Part shown: in pieces, positions 6,755 through 13,100 of the stretch
Layout of the letters: each line of letters opens with the position of its first letter
Position numbering within the stretch: position 1 is the stretch's first letter
Source of the DNA: Candidatus Kuenenia stuttgartensis
Lineage (GTDB): Bacteria; Planctomycetota; Planctomycetia; Isosphaerales; Isosphaeraceae
Assembly (NCBI GenBank): GCA_945872325.1
Contig: CAMBZY010000034.1
Span: 1-13,100, forward strand
Reading direction: 5' to 3'
Length of the DNA stretch: 13,100 nt
The notes under the pieces: model-generated
What the model saw: only the letters and a program-made list of their open reading frames with translations
Told to the model about the DNA's origin: nothing
Databases searched by the model: none
Translations under genes and position numbers: made by a program

Positions 6755-7510
6755 ATGAAAACCTTTATGTTCAAGGAAATGGTCGCTAAAGCTGCGGATG
6801 TCGTAGCCCCCGTCTGGCCTCTGAAAACTTTCATCGCGGTGAACCCGTTGCAGGGACTTGAGCACCTGCCCTTTGAGCAGGCAGTGATTGAGGCCGATCG
6901 GCACCGCAATTGCGAAATCGGCGATATCGCCGGGTTTGAGTCCGTGAACCGGGAGCTTATCAAATGGTGTTCCGCCTACTTCGACGAAGGTCAGGCGTTG
7001 ATTAACATGCCTGGAAGAGAATTTGGCTTCTACCATGTTTTCAGAGACCTGGCTCAATATGACAGACGGCTTAATCGCTCAAAAGTTGCTAAAACTCTGC
7101 TGGCCTCGTTGCCAGAATGTCCGGAAAATGCAATTTCCGAAAGCCTCAATCAACTTGGAATTCCCAAGAAAGAGCAAGTCCCATTCATTCGGCAAGCACT
7201 CGGAGCCTTACCAGGCTGGGCTGGTTATGTGAAATGGAAAGAAAACTGGCAGAATCCCTCAGAAGGCTCGAAACAGAAGGCAACGCTGGTCGAGTTCGTT
7301 GCAGTACGACTGATTCTGACCCGAATTCTGTGGCCAGATGCCTCGGCCAAAGAGTTGAGTGATTCAGCCACTCCATTTCAACTGATAGATATGCCATATA
7401 ATGAAACTCTATTTCGGGAAATGTTACTAAAACGGCTGCTTCCGCAGGCAAAAACGATTGTGTCAAGAACCAATCTGCCCAGAGTGGATGCGCAACTCGG
7501 GTTTTTATAG
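6755..7510 (+). CDS. dabA: DabA (DUF2309/UPF0753), N-terminal part before frameshift
   Basis: This is the first 251 codons of DabA, the carbonic-anhydrase-like subunit of the DAB complex. The family opening VVAPVWPLKTFIAVNPLQGLEHLPFEQA lies at residues 17-43, and the ALGALPGWAGYVKW block follows in the middle. I chose ATG 6755 because GAGGAAAAGGA (6736-6746) precedes it by 8 bases; an in-frame ATG at 6704 would add 17 basic residues with a poorer binding site. The frame ends at TAG 7508-7510 just after DAQLGF. Homologues continue here with the conserved phrase (VF)CIDVRSE, and the -1 frame reads IDVRSEPFRRAVEAQGNYETFGFAGFFGLPV immediately. One base is thus missing relative to an intact gene. 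Expected full length is about 731 residues, somewhat short for the family. Alone this fragment lacks all four zinc ligands. Confidence 0.85.
   Translation: MKTFMFKEMVAKAADVVAPVWPLKTFIAVNPLQGLEHLPFEQAVIEADRHRNCEIGDIAGFESVNRELIKWCSAYFDEGQALINMPGREFGFYHVFRDLAQYDRRLNRSKVAKTLLASLPECPENAISESLNQLGIPKKEQVPFIRQALGALPGWAGYVKWKENWQNPSEGSKQKATLVEFVAVRLILTRILWPDASAKELSDSATPFQLIDMPYNETLFREMLLKRLLPQAKTIVSRTNLPRVDAQLGFL
7501..7510 (+). other. dabA: Frameshift point in dabA (T5 run then TAG)
   Basis: GTTTTTATAG at 7501-7510 is read GTT-frame-shifted: the upstream frame gives TTT TTA TAG and the downstream frame gives ATA GAC from 7507. Adding one G inside the T-run (TTT TGT ATA GAC) restores the family phrase F-C-I-D, including the zinc-ligand cysteine. 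Confidence 0.85.
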
Positions 7511-8949
7511 ACGTTCGCTCAGAACCGTTTCGGCGAGCGGTCGAGGCGCAAGGCAACTACGAAACTTTCGGATTTGCAGGATTTTTTGGGCTGCCTGTCA
7601 GCGTAAAGTCATACCACGAAGATCAGCCACATGATTCGTGTCCCGTCTTGATCAAGCCGCGACATGTTGTGTGTGAGCACGCTCTGGAATCAGATTCAGC
7701 CCATGTCAGACGTCATGAGCGGGTGCGATCGTTGCGCCAGATTCCCACTTATTTTTATCAGTGGCTCAAATACAATTTCGGGACACCGTTCGCACTGGTC
7801 GAAATGCTCGGTCCATGGCTTGGGCTGAGGATGCTGGCACGCATGTTTAAGCCTTTACTGGTCTCAGGATCGGGATTGTCAGAAAAAGCATTTGCGACTC
7901 TCTTGCCGCCGATCCAGACGGAACCGTTGCTGAATGATATCACTCTGCTTGAGCAGGCGGACTATGCGGAATCCGCGCTTCGAATGATGGGGCTAACCGA
8001 CAATCTGGCCCCTTTGATCCTTTTTTGCGGACATGGCAGCACCACAACGAACAATGTTTATGCATCGGCTCTGGATTGCGGGGCTTGCGGTGGAAACCAT
8101 GGGGGCGCCAACGCACGAATCCTTGCAGCAATTCTGAATCGCCATCAGGTACGGTCGATACTGGCGGATCGGGGGCTCCAAATCCCTTCTGATACTCTAT
8201 TTGTGGCCGCCGAGCACGACACGACAACGGATCACCTCGAAATCTACCATCCGAAAGAACTTTCCGGACAGCATCAAGAACGGCTGGAAAGCATGCGAGC
8301 CAGCCTTGCCAAGGCAGGAACCAAGAATTCAAAAACGCGGGCCGGAAATTTTGGCCTACTGCAATTGAGTGGCACATCTGCAGCGAAAGAGACAAAACGG
8401 AGGAGTATCGACTGGGCAGAAGTCCGCCCGGAATGGGGGTTGGCTCGGAACGCCGCCTTCATTATCGGTCCAAGGCGGCTTACCCAGTCGGTCAACCTTG
8501 AAGGCCGCTCATTCCTTCATTCCTACGACTGGAAATCGGATCCGTCCGGGAAATTCCTGACCACGATTCTGACCGCGCCGATGGTTGTTGCGCAATGGAT
8601 TAACAGCCAGTATCTGTTCTCTACACTGGACAATGTTGCATATGGAGCAGGCAGCAAGATCACACACAACGTCACCGGCAAGATCGGAGTCATGCAGGGC
8701 AATGCCAGTGACCTGATGCACGGATTGCCTCTGCAATCCGTCTATAGAGCCGACGACGAGCCTTATCACGAAGCTTTGCGGTTACTGACGGTTGTGTACG
8801 CCCAGCGATCGACCCTGGATTCGATCATCCATTCTCAGGACGTCTTGAGGAAACTCTTTGGCAACGGATGGGTTACGCTGGCATGCATCGACCCGGACGA
8901 CAACCAGACATACCTGCTCAAACGTGAATTGAAATGGCAAAACGCATAG
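7507..8949 (+). CDS. dabA: DabA (DUF2309/UPF0753), C-terminal part after frameshift
   Basis: The frame reads from ATA at 7507 to the TAG at 8947-8949 (480 residues) and holds the remaining DabA core. Asp at 7510 (of IDVRSE) is the second zinc ligand. His at 8032 (FCGHGSTTTNN) and Cys at 8077 (SALDCGACGG) are the third and fourth. Their 15-residue spacing equals that of His524 and Cys539 which I recall for Halothiobacillus DabA2. GGNHGGANARILAAILN and the C-terminal NVTGKIGVMQGNASDLMHGLPLQSV are further family blocks. The part is not a separate gene: its only early start is a TTG at 7648 with no ribosome binding site, and the homologous region begins 47 codons before it. The whole gene is either a pseudogene, a sequencing-error victim, or expressed by frameshifting. 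Confidence 0.85.
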   Translation: MDVRSEPFRRAVEAQGNYETFGFAGFFGLPVSVKSYHEDQPHDSCPVLIKPRHVVCEHALESDSAHVRRHERVRSLRQIPTYFYQWLKYNFGTPFALVEMLGPWLGLRMLARMFKPLLVSGSGLSEKAFATLLPPIQTEPLLNDITLLEQADYAESALRMMGLTDNLAPLILFCGHGSTTTNNVYASALDCGACGGNHGGANARILAAILNRHQVRSILADRGLQIPSDTLFVAAEHDTTTDHLEIYHPKELSGQHQERLESMRASLAKAGTKNSKTRAGNFGLLQLSGTSAAKETKRRSIDWAEVRPEWGLARNAAFIIGPRRLTQSVNLEGRSFLHSYDWKSDPSGKFLTTILTAPMVVAQWINSQYLFSTLDNVAYGAGSKITHNVTGKIGVMQGNASDLMHGLPLQSVYRADDEPYHEALRLLTVVYAQRSTLDSIIHSQDVLRKLFGNGWVTLACIDPDDNQTYLLKRELKWQNA

Positions 8950-9032
8950 GATCAGGTCAAGGATGACTTCCGGTATCCAATTTGGCTTGTTCCGGATTCC
9001 GGGTTGGTTCATAAACATGTTTTGAATTAGTG

Positions 9033-9278
9033 TTAAGGATCACAGGCCGGAAATAACTTCCGGTTTTTAAAACCAATTAACCGGGGCTAGCGCCAAGACC
9101 GGCTAGATAAGCGGCGATAGCCTTCGGTTTCTTGGTTTGAATCTAGCCGCCGGGCGCTAGCTCCCGGTTCGCGGAAGATAAACAACCGGAGCTATCGCCA
9201 AGACCGTCTAGATAACAGCCAAGTTGTGCTTGGCTACGATTGGCATAAAAAGCGGAAGTTATTTTCGCCTGTTCCTAA
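9033..9278. repeat. TIR-bearing intergenic repeat element, copy 2 (inverted)
   Basis: The 246-base element starts 84 bases after dabA. Left end 9033-9070 (TTAAGGATCACAGGCCGG, AAATAACTTCCGGTTTTTAA) matches the reverse complement of the right end 9246-9278 (TTAGGAACAGGCGAAAATAA, CTTCCGCTTTTTA). The 29-base core occurs in reverse orientation at 9079-9107 and 9184-9212, and a slightly shortened forward copy lies at 9142-9169 between them. The forward and reverse copies can fold on each other into a large hairpin. Relative to element 1 the element is inverted, so the two bracket the LysR-dabB-dabA block. No ORF is supported in it. Confidence 0.7.
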
Positions 9279-9316
9279 GCACCAACTGTGCAGCCCATAT
9301 CAGCCTACGCGAGTGG

Positions 9317-9505
9317 CCTTTGTCGAAAGGACGAAAAACACGAAGCCCAACCTGATTCCCCACACAGCCCGGATCCAGGACCTTTTTGTCCAGGGTCCGG
9401 GCGGTGAGGGGATGTAATTAGATACTTCTTATTAGCGTACGGGGACCTTGGGCGTTGCCCAAGTCTGGTATGGGTCGGGCCTTTGGCCCTAATACCAGAT
9501 CTGGT
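9317..9505. other. Hairpin-rich non-coding stretch between dabA and cysNC
   Basis: The gap 9279-9545 has no supported gene but is full of stems. CCTTT/AAAGG lies at 9317-9330. A long stem at 9368-9381/9388-9401 has 14 positions, with one mismatch and one G-T pair, around a CTTTTT loop. CTTGGGC-GTT-GCCCAAG lies at 9447-9463. TCTGGTAT/ATACCAGA (9464-9471/9492-9499) encloses GGGCC-TTT-GGCCC (9477-9489). A perfect 12-base palindrome ACCAGATCTGGT at 9494-9505 overlaps the last stem. No T-run follows any of them. This could be a convergent terminator region, another repeat family, or a structured RNA. Confidence 0.5.
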
Positions 9506-9545
9506 GAAATGTCATCACCCCGGAATCCGGCAAGAGCCAACGACT

Positions 9546-11489
9546 TTACGAACCTGCGTTGATAAAGCCCTTAATCTTCATCAGCTCGATGATCCGGTTG
9601 ACGCTCTCCTCGACGCTGATCTCGTCGGTCTGCAGAACGAGATCAGGCGTTTTCGGCTCCTCAAACGTTGCTGTTACGCCTGGCATTTGAGCGATCTTGC
9701 CGGCGTCAGCCAGCTTATACGCGCCACTTTGGTCGCGGGCTCGCAGCACTTCCATCGGGGCTGTACAGTAGACTTCCAGCACGTGGTCAAGGCCGATCAA
9801 CTGCTTCGCCTTCTCACGCACCGACTCGTGCGGAGCCACGAACGCCGCGATGGTGATCACGCCGGCATCGTTCATCAATTTTGCGACTTCCGCCGACCGT
9901 CTCAGGTTTTCCGAACGATCGTCGGCCGTAAAGCCCAAGTCGCGGTTCAGCCCCTGACGCATGCTTTGGCCGTAAAGAACGGTCACTGCACGGCCTTCAT
10001 CCCACAGGCGACGTTCCAGCGCGTAGGCGATCCGACTCTTGCCACTACCAGTTAGACCGACCAGAAGCACAGTCACTGGGATCTGGCCAAAACGCTGCTC
10101 ACGCTCAGCCGGTTCGATCAGGCTCTCACGCGACTTCAGACTGACGGCTCGTTCCGTCTCCCACACATCACCCAGAACCCGGCTGCTGCCAGTCTCCAGA
10201 ATCATGCCGGCACCGACCGTGTTGTTCGTCAAACGGTCGATCAGGATAAACGCACCCGTCGAAGCATTTGTGCGATAAGGGTCGCAGGCCAACGGTTGAG
10301 TCAGGCTGAGCTGGACCTGCCCGACCTCGTTCAGCCCAAGTCGTGCAATCGCCTTGTGTTCCAACGTGTTGACATCCACACCGTATCGGAATGAGGCGAC
10401 CTCAGCCGTCGCATATTGCGTAGTATGCTTGAGCAAATAAGGCCGGCCGGGGACCAGAGGCTGTTCGGCCATCCAGACCACCATAGCCTCGATTTCACTC
10501 GTCACGTGCGGAGGATTTTCTGGAAGGACCAGCATATCGCCGCGGCTGACATCCACCTCGTCGGTCAGGGTTAGAGTGACAGCCAAGGGGGCGAAGGCTT
10601 CTTCCAGCTCTCCGTCATAAGTGACGATCGACTTCACCTTACTGCGTTTGCCTGATGGAAGAACCATCACTTCGTCGCCCTTGCGGATCACTCCAGAGGC
10701 AACCGTGCCGGCAAAACCGCGAAAGTCGAGGTTGGGACGGACCACGTACTGAACTGGAAATCGAAAATCGCTCAGGTTACGGTCGCTGGCAATGTGGACT
10801 GTTTCAAGATGATCCAAAAGCGGAGGGCCGGTGTACCATGGCATGGCGTCGCTCTTGGAAGCCACGTTGTCGCCCTTCAGGGCCGACATCGGGATAAAGC
10901 TGATGTCTCGCAACTCCAGCTTGGCCACAAAGTCTGTGTATTCCTGCTTAATCCGATCAAAGACTTCGCTGGAATAACCCACGAGGTCCATCTTGTTGAT
11001 GGCCACCACAACGTGCTTGATACCCAGAAGGGACACGATGTATGAATGGCGGCGTGTCTGTGTCATAACGCCGTAGCGGGCGTCGATCAGGATGATGGCC
11101 AGTTGGCAGGTGGATGCCCCGGTAGCCATGTTCCGCGTGTACTGCTCGTGGCCAGGCGTGTCGGCGATGATGAACTTGCGGCGATCAGTCGAGAAGTAGC
11201 GATAGGCTACGTCGATCGTAATCCCCTGCTCTCGCTCAGCCTTGAGGCCGTCGGTCAGCAGTGCGAGATCGATCTCGCCAGCTCCGGTGGTGCCGACTTT
11301 CTCGCTGTCGCGTCTGACGGCAGCAAGTTGGTCTTCATAGATCATCTTGGTGTCGTGCAGCAGACGGCCGATGAGTGTGCTCTTGCCGTCGTCGACGCTG
11401 CCACAGGTCAGAAATCGCAAAAGCTCTTTCTTCTGGTGGCGGGCGAGGTAGGCGTGAATGTCTTCCTGACCGAGGTCAACGGCTTGCAT
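9546..11489 (-). CDS. cysN: CysN-CysC fusion: sulfate adenylyltransferase large subunit plus APS kinase
   Basis: The start is the ATG at 11487-11489, one base after the cysD stop; a longer reading frame exists but would run into cysD. The 647-residue product first makes the GTPase subunit of ATP sulfurylase: G1 GSVDDGKST at 30-38, then DTPGHEQYTRN, NKMDLV and SALKGDNV, followed by elongation-factor-like beta-barrel domains. From about residue 469 comes APS kinase (CysC), with P-loop GLTGSGKS at 478-485, RQGLNRDLGFTADDRSENLRR, and RDQSGAYKLADAGKIAQMPG. Together with CysD it converts sulfate and ATP to APS, then PAPS. Odd point: the APS kinase motif LDG(D/Q)N reads LYGQS at about 505-509, so the usual Asp is Tyr; the kinase half may be altered. 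CysN and CysC fusions are well known in bacteria. Confidence 0.95.
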   Translation of the reverse strand: MQAVDLGQEDIHAYLARHQKKELLRFLTCGSVDDGKSTLIGRLLHDTKMIYEDQLAAVRRDSEKVGTTGAGEIDLALLTDGLKAEREQGITIDVAYRYFSTDRRKFIIADTPGHEQYTRNMATGASTCQLAIILIDARYGVMTQTRRHSYIVSLLGIKHVVVAINKMDLVGYSSEVFDRIKQEYTDFVAKLELRDISFIPMSALKGDNVASKSDAMPWYTGPPLLDHLETVHIASDRNLSDFRFPVQYVVRPNLDFRGFAGTVASGVIRKGDEVMVLPSGKRSKVKSIVTYDGELEEAFAPLAVTLTLTDEVDVSRGDMLVLPENPPHVTSEIEAMVVWMAEQPLVPGRPYLLKHTTQYATAEVASFRYGVDVNTLEHKAIARLGLNEVGQVQLSLTQPLACDPYRTNASTGAFILIDRLTNNTVGAGMILETGSSRVLGDVWETERAVSLKSRESLIEPAEREQRFGQIPVTVLLVGLTGSGKSRIAYALERRLWDEGRAVTVLYGQSMRQGLNRDLGFTADDRSENLRRSAEVAKLMNDAGVITIAAFVAPHESVREKAKQLIGLDHVLEVYCTAPMEVLRARDQSGAYKLADAGKIAQMPGVTATFEEPKTPDLVLQTDEISVEESVNRIIELMKIKGFINAGS

Positions 11490-11490
11490 T

Positions 11491-12402
11491 TCAGAAATAC
11501 CCTTCGCGTTTCTTCTGCTCCATCGACCCCGTCTCATCGTGGTCGATCACCCGGCCCTGCCGCTCGGAATTCGTCGCAAGCAGCATTTCCTCAATGATTT
11601 CCGGCAAAGTCGTTGCTTCGCTCTCAATCGCACCCGTCAGTGGATAACACCCCAGAGTCCGGAACCGTACACGCTTCATCATCGGCACTTCGCCGGGCAG
11701 AAGTCGCATCCGGTCGTCGTCGACCATGATCAGAGTGCCGTCACGGTCGACCACTGGTCGCGTGTCAGCGAAATACAAAGGCACGATTGGAATATTTTCA
11801 AGGTGGATGTATTGCCAGACATCCAGCTCGGTCCAGTTGCTCAGAGGAAATGCGCGTATGCTCTCGCCCTTGTTCACTTTACAGTTGAACAGGTTCCAGA
11901 GTTCAGGTCGCTGATTTTTGGGATCCCACTGATGAAGACGGTCGCGGAAGCTGTAAACGCGTTCCTTGGCCCGACTCTTCTCCTCATCACGACGGGCACC
12001 ACCAAAAGCAGCGTCAAACTGGTAGTGGTTGAGAGCCTGCTTTAAAGCAGCCGTCTTCATGATGTCGGTGTGCTTTTTCGATCCGTGGTCGAACGGATTG
12101 ATGTTCTCGGCACGTCCCTCTGGATTGGTCCAGATCTTCAAGTCGAGTCCCTCTTCGCGACAGAACGAATCGCGGAACTCGATCATAGCCCGAAACTTCC
12201 ACGTCGTATCGACATGCAGCAGAGGGAACGGGAGTCGTCCAGGAAAGAACGCTTTTTGAGCCAGCCTCAGCATCACGGCAGAGTCTTTGCCGATGGAGTA
12301 GAGCATCACCGGCCGCTCGAACTCGGCAGCGACCTCACGAATGATGTGGATGCTCTCTGCCTCAAGGACTTTTAAATGTGTCAGGTTGTAGCTACTGCTC
12401 AT
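11491..12402 (-). CDS. cysD: CysD: sulfate adenylyltransferase small subunit
   Basis: The 303-residue product is the usual CysD length. It belongs to the PAPS-reductase-like ATP pyrophosphatase superfamily and forms the adenylyl-transfer active site of ATP sulfurylase with the CysN GTPase. The PP-loop LYSIGKDSAVMLRLA lies near residue 35; HVDTTWKFRAMIEFRD, DAAFGGARRDEEKSRAKERVYSFRD and NWTELDVWQYIHLENIPIVPLYFA follow; and the C-terminus RQGRVIDHDETGSMEQKKREGYF is typical. The binding site AGGAG lies just before the ATG (12400-12402 complement). The stop is followed after one base by the cysNC start, so the two form an operon. No sulfate transporter, CysH or CysIJ genes are in view. Activated sulfate may serve assimilation or sulfation; the presence of the APS kinase half allows the PAPS route. 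Confidence 0.96.
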   Translation of the reverse strand: MSSSYNLTHLKVLEAESIHIIREVAAEFERPVMLYSIGKDSAVMLRLAQKAFFPGRLPFPLLHVDTTWKFRAMIEFRDSFCREEGLDLKIWTNPEGRAENINPFDHGSKKHTDIMKTAALKQALNHYQFDAAFGGARRDEEKSRAKERVYSFRDRLHQWDPKNQRPELWNLFNCKVNKGESIRAFPLSNWTELDVWQYIHLENIPIVPLYFADTRPVVDRDGTLIMVDDDRMRLLPGEVPMMKRVRFRTLGCYPLTGAIESEATTLPEIIEEMLLATNSERQGRVIDHDETGSMEQKKREGYF

Positions 12403-12433
12403 CGGCTCTCCTGTTTGGACTCTATCGGTATTT

Positions 12434-12439
12434 ATTATA
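12434..12439 (-). promoter_or_regulatory. Candidate -10 box of cysD
   Basis: On the minus strand a perfect TATAAT lies at 12439 to 12434, 31 bases before the cysD ATG. No good TTGACA-like box is seen 16-18 bases upstream, where the sequence is A- and C-rich, so the promoter would need another -35 or an activator. Confidence 0.35.
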
Positions 12440-12513
12440 TGGATTCGCTACTTTTTTGGGTAGGGGGAAGTTCATAGGTCAGCCAGAATCGGCCAAGCAA
12501 ACCGCAGCGGTTA

Positions 12514-12713
12514 TCCAGCCGGGCTTGGCGATAGCCCCGGTTGGATTTATTAATCGCCGAAAACGCCGGATAGTGCCCTGCATCTAGCCGGGCTTGGCGC
12601 TAGCCCCGGTTGGATTTATTAATCGCCGAAACCGCGGGCTATCGCTCTGCGGCTAACCAGGCTGGTTGGTTTTAAAAAAAGAAGTTATTTCCGGCCTGAT
12701 ACTTAGTCGGCCT
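12514..12713. repeat. Repeat element copy 3 with 69-base tandem duplication
   Basis: Two near-identical 69-base units (12514-12582 and 12583-12651) each begin with the 29-base core (12514-12542, 12583-12611; CCGGGCTTGGCG then TAGCCCCGGTT) and share TGGATTTATTAATCGCCGAAA. The right end, 12673-12713 (AGAAGTTATTTCCGGCCTGA then TACTTAG), is the reverse complement of the left end of element 2. No matching left terminus is recognisable near 12440-12510, so this copy is degenerate or truncated. It lies between the divergent cysD and hydrolase genes, not between convergent ones, and could affect either promoter. The rest of the 373-base gap shows only the cysD -10 candidate. Confidence 0.65.
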
Positions 12714-12775
12714 CACTTCTGATATCATAATCGCAATCAACCATTTCCAGCCTTATCTACACAAGGAATAAGACC

Positions 12776-13100
12776 ATGCCACATCGCCATTCGTGTTTTT
12801 TGAATTCGATTGCAATCCTCGTATTCATGAGTTTCTTATCGTTGTACGCTTCTGAAATTGAGGACATATCTTTCAAAGCGAAGTTGGATGGTACCGAACA
12901 GCGTTATCTCATGATCAAACCAAAGGATTTCAATCCAAAACTCCCAGTTTCCATACTCATCGCATTGCATGGACATGGTTCGGACCGATTCCAATTTGCA
13001 AAAGATCAACGCGATGAGTGCCGATCCGCACGAGATGCTGCTGCCAGATTTGGCATGATCTACATTTCGCCTGACTATCGAGCGAAAACCTCATGGATGG
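12776..13100 (+). CDS. Secreted alpha/beta hydrolase (esterase-like), 5' part; cut by window end
   Basis: The ATG at 12776 is preceded by AAGGA at 12763-12767. The frame stays open to the window edge, giving 108 residues. Residues 1 to about 26 (MPHRHSCFLNSIAILVFMSF then LSLYAS) form a Sec-type signal peptide with a basic start and a hydrophobic core. Then come a beta-rich segment (FKAKLDGTEQRYLMIKP), a strand followed by the oxyanion-type motif ILIALHGHGSDRFQF, and RDAAARFGMIYISPDYRAKTSWM. This resembles the start of feruloyl-esterase/PHB-depolymerase-like or dienelactone-hydrolase-like alpha/beta hydrolases. The nucleophile Ser, Asp and His lie beyond the window, so neither activity nor substrate can be stated. 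Confidence 0.75.
   Translation, partial: MPHRHSCFLNSIAILVFMSFLSLYASEIEDISFKAKLDGTEQRYLMIKPKDFNPKLPVSILIALHGHGSDRFQFAKDQRDECRSARDAAARFGMIYISPDYRAKTSWM

Noticed and set aside
5960..7057. Long minus-strand ORF (365 codons) across dabB and the start of dabA
   Set aside because: It is antisense to two well-recognised genes, is rich in His, Cys and Gln as shadow frames often are, and matches no family I know.
7648..8949. Independent second gene starting at TTG 7648
   Set aside because: DabA homology extends upstream of the TTG to 7507, and no ribosome binding site precedes it. A frameshifted single gene explains it better.
9226..9417. Plus-strand ORF of 63 codons inside and beyond repeat element 2
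   Set aside because: It begins inside the element, crosses its terminal repeat and the long hairpin, and has no ribosome binding site.
9483..10055. Plus-strand ORF of 190 codons near the cysNC 3' end
   Set aside because: It is a shadow of the APS kinase domain on the other strand, with no motif of its own.
12514..12651. CRISPR-like array of two repeats
   Set aside because: The 69-base units are a direct tandem duplication with no unique spacers, and the core also occurs alone in other gaps; no cas gene is near.

Overview
The window looks like planctomycete chromosomal DNA of moderate GC. The best markers are a DUF1501 protein with a twin-arginine leader, a C-terminal TIGR03067-like domain, a CysN-CysC fusion next to cysD, and many short extracytoplasmic enzymes and ECF regulators. 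This assignment comes from remembered family distributions, not from a search.

Layout. 1-624 (+) is the 3' part of a sialate O-acetylesterase-like SGNH hydrolase. 642-2051 (+), possibly starting at 612, is a DUF1501 protein. 2288-3339 (+) is an ECF sigma factor overlapping (ATGA) a zinc-binding anti-sigma factor. 3443-4186 (+) is a SnoaL/NTF2-like plus TIGR03067-like two-domain protein. 4183-4362 is a repeat element with terminal inverted repeats (TIRs). 4359-5216 (-) is a LysR-type regulator, divergent from dabB (5345-6691, +) and dabA (6755-8949, +). 9033-9278 is a second TIR element in inverted orientation. 9317-9505 is a cluster of hairpins. 9546-12402 (-) is the cysD-cysNC sulfate-activation operon. 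12514-12713 holds a third, incomplete element. 12776-13100 (+) is the start of a secreted alpha/beta hydrolase.

The main system is the LysR-dabB-dabA locus. DabB is a NuoL-like membrane subunit and DabA (DUF2309/UPF0753) a zinc, carbonic-anhydrase-like subunit; together they make an energy-coupled inorganic carbon accumulation (DAB) complex. In this sequence dabA is broken into two frames by a single missing base. The break lies at the codon where the family has its first zinc cysteine. It could be a sequencing error, a recent inactivating mutation, or, less likely, a -1 frameshift site: a GTTTTTA run, 8 bases of spacer and a small hairpin are present.

The DAB locus is bracketed by inverted copies of a short intergenic element. 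Its roughly 33-base termini share TTAAGGA-CAGG and AAATAACTTCC-type motifs. Its interior carries copies of a 29-base palindromic core, six of which lie in the window. The terminal repeats of the first element overlap the stop codons of both flanking convergent genes.
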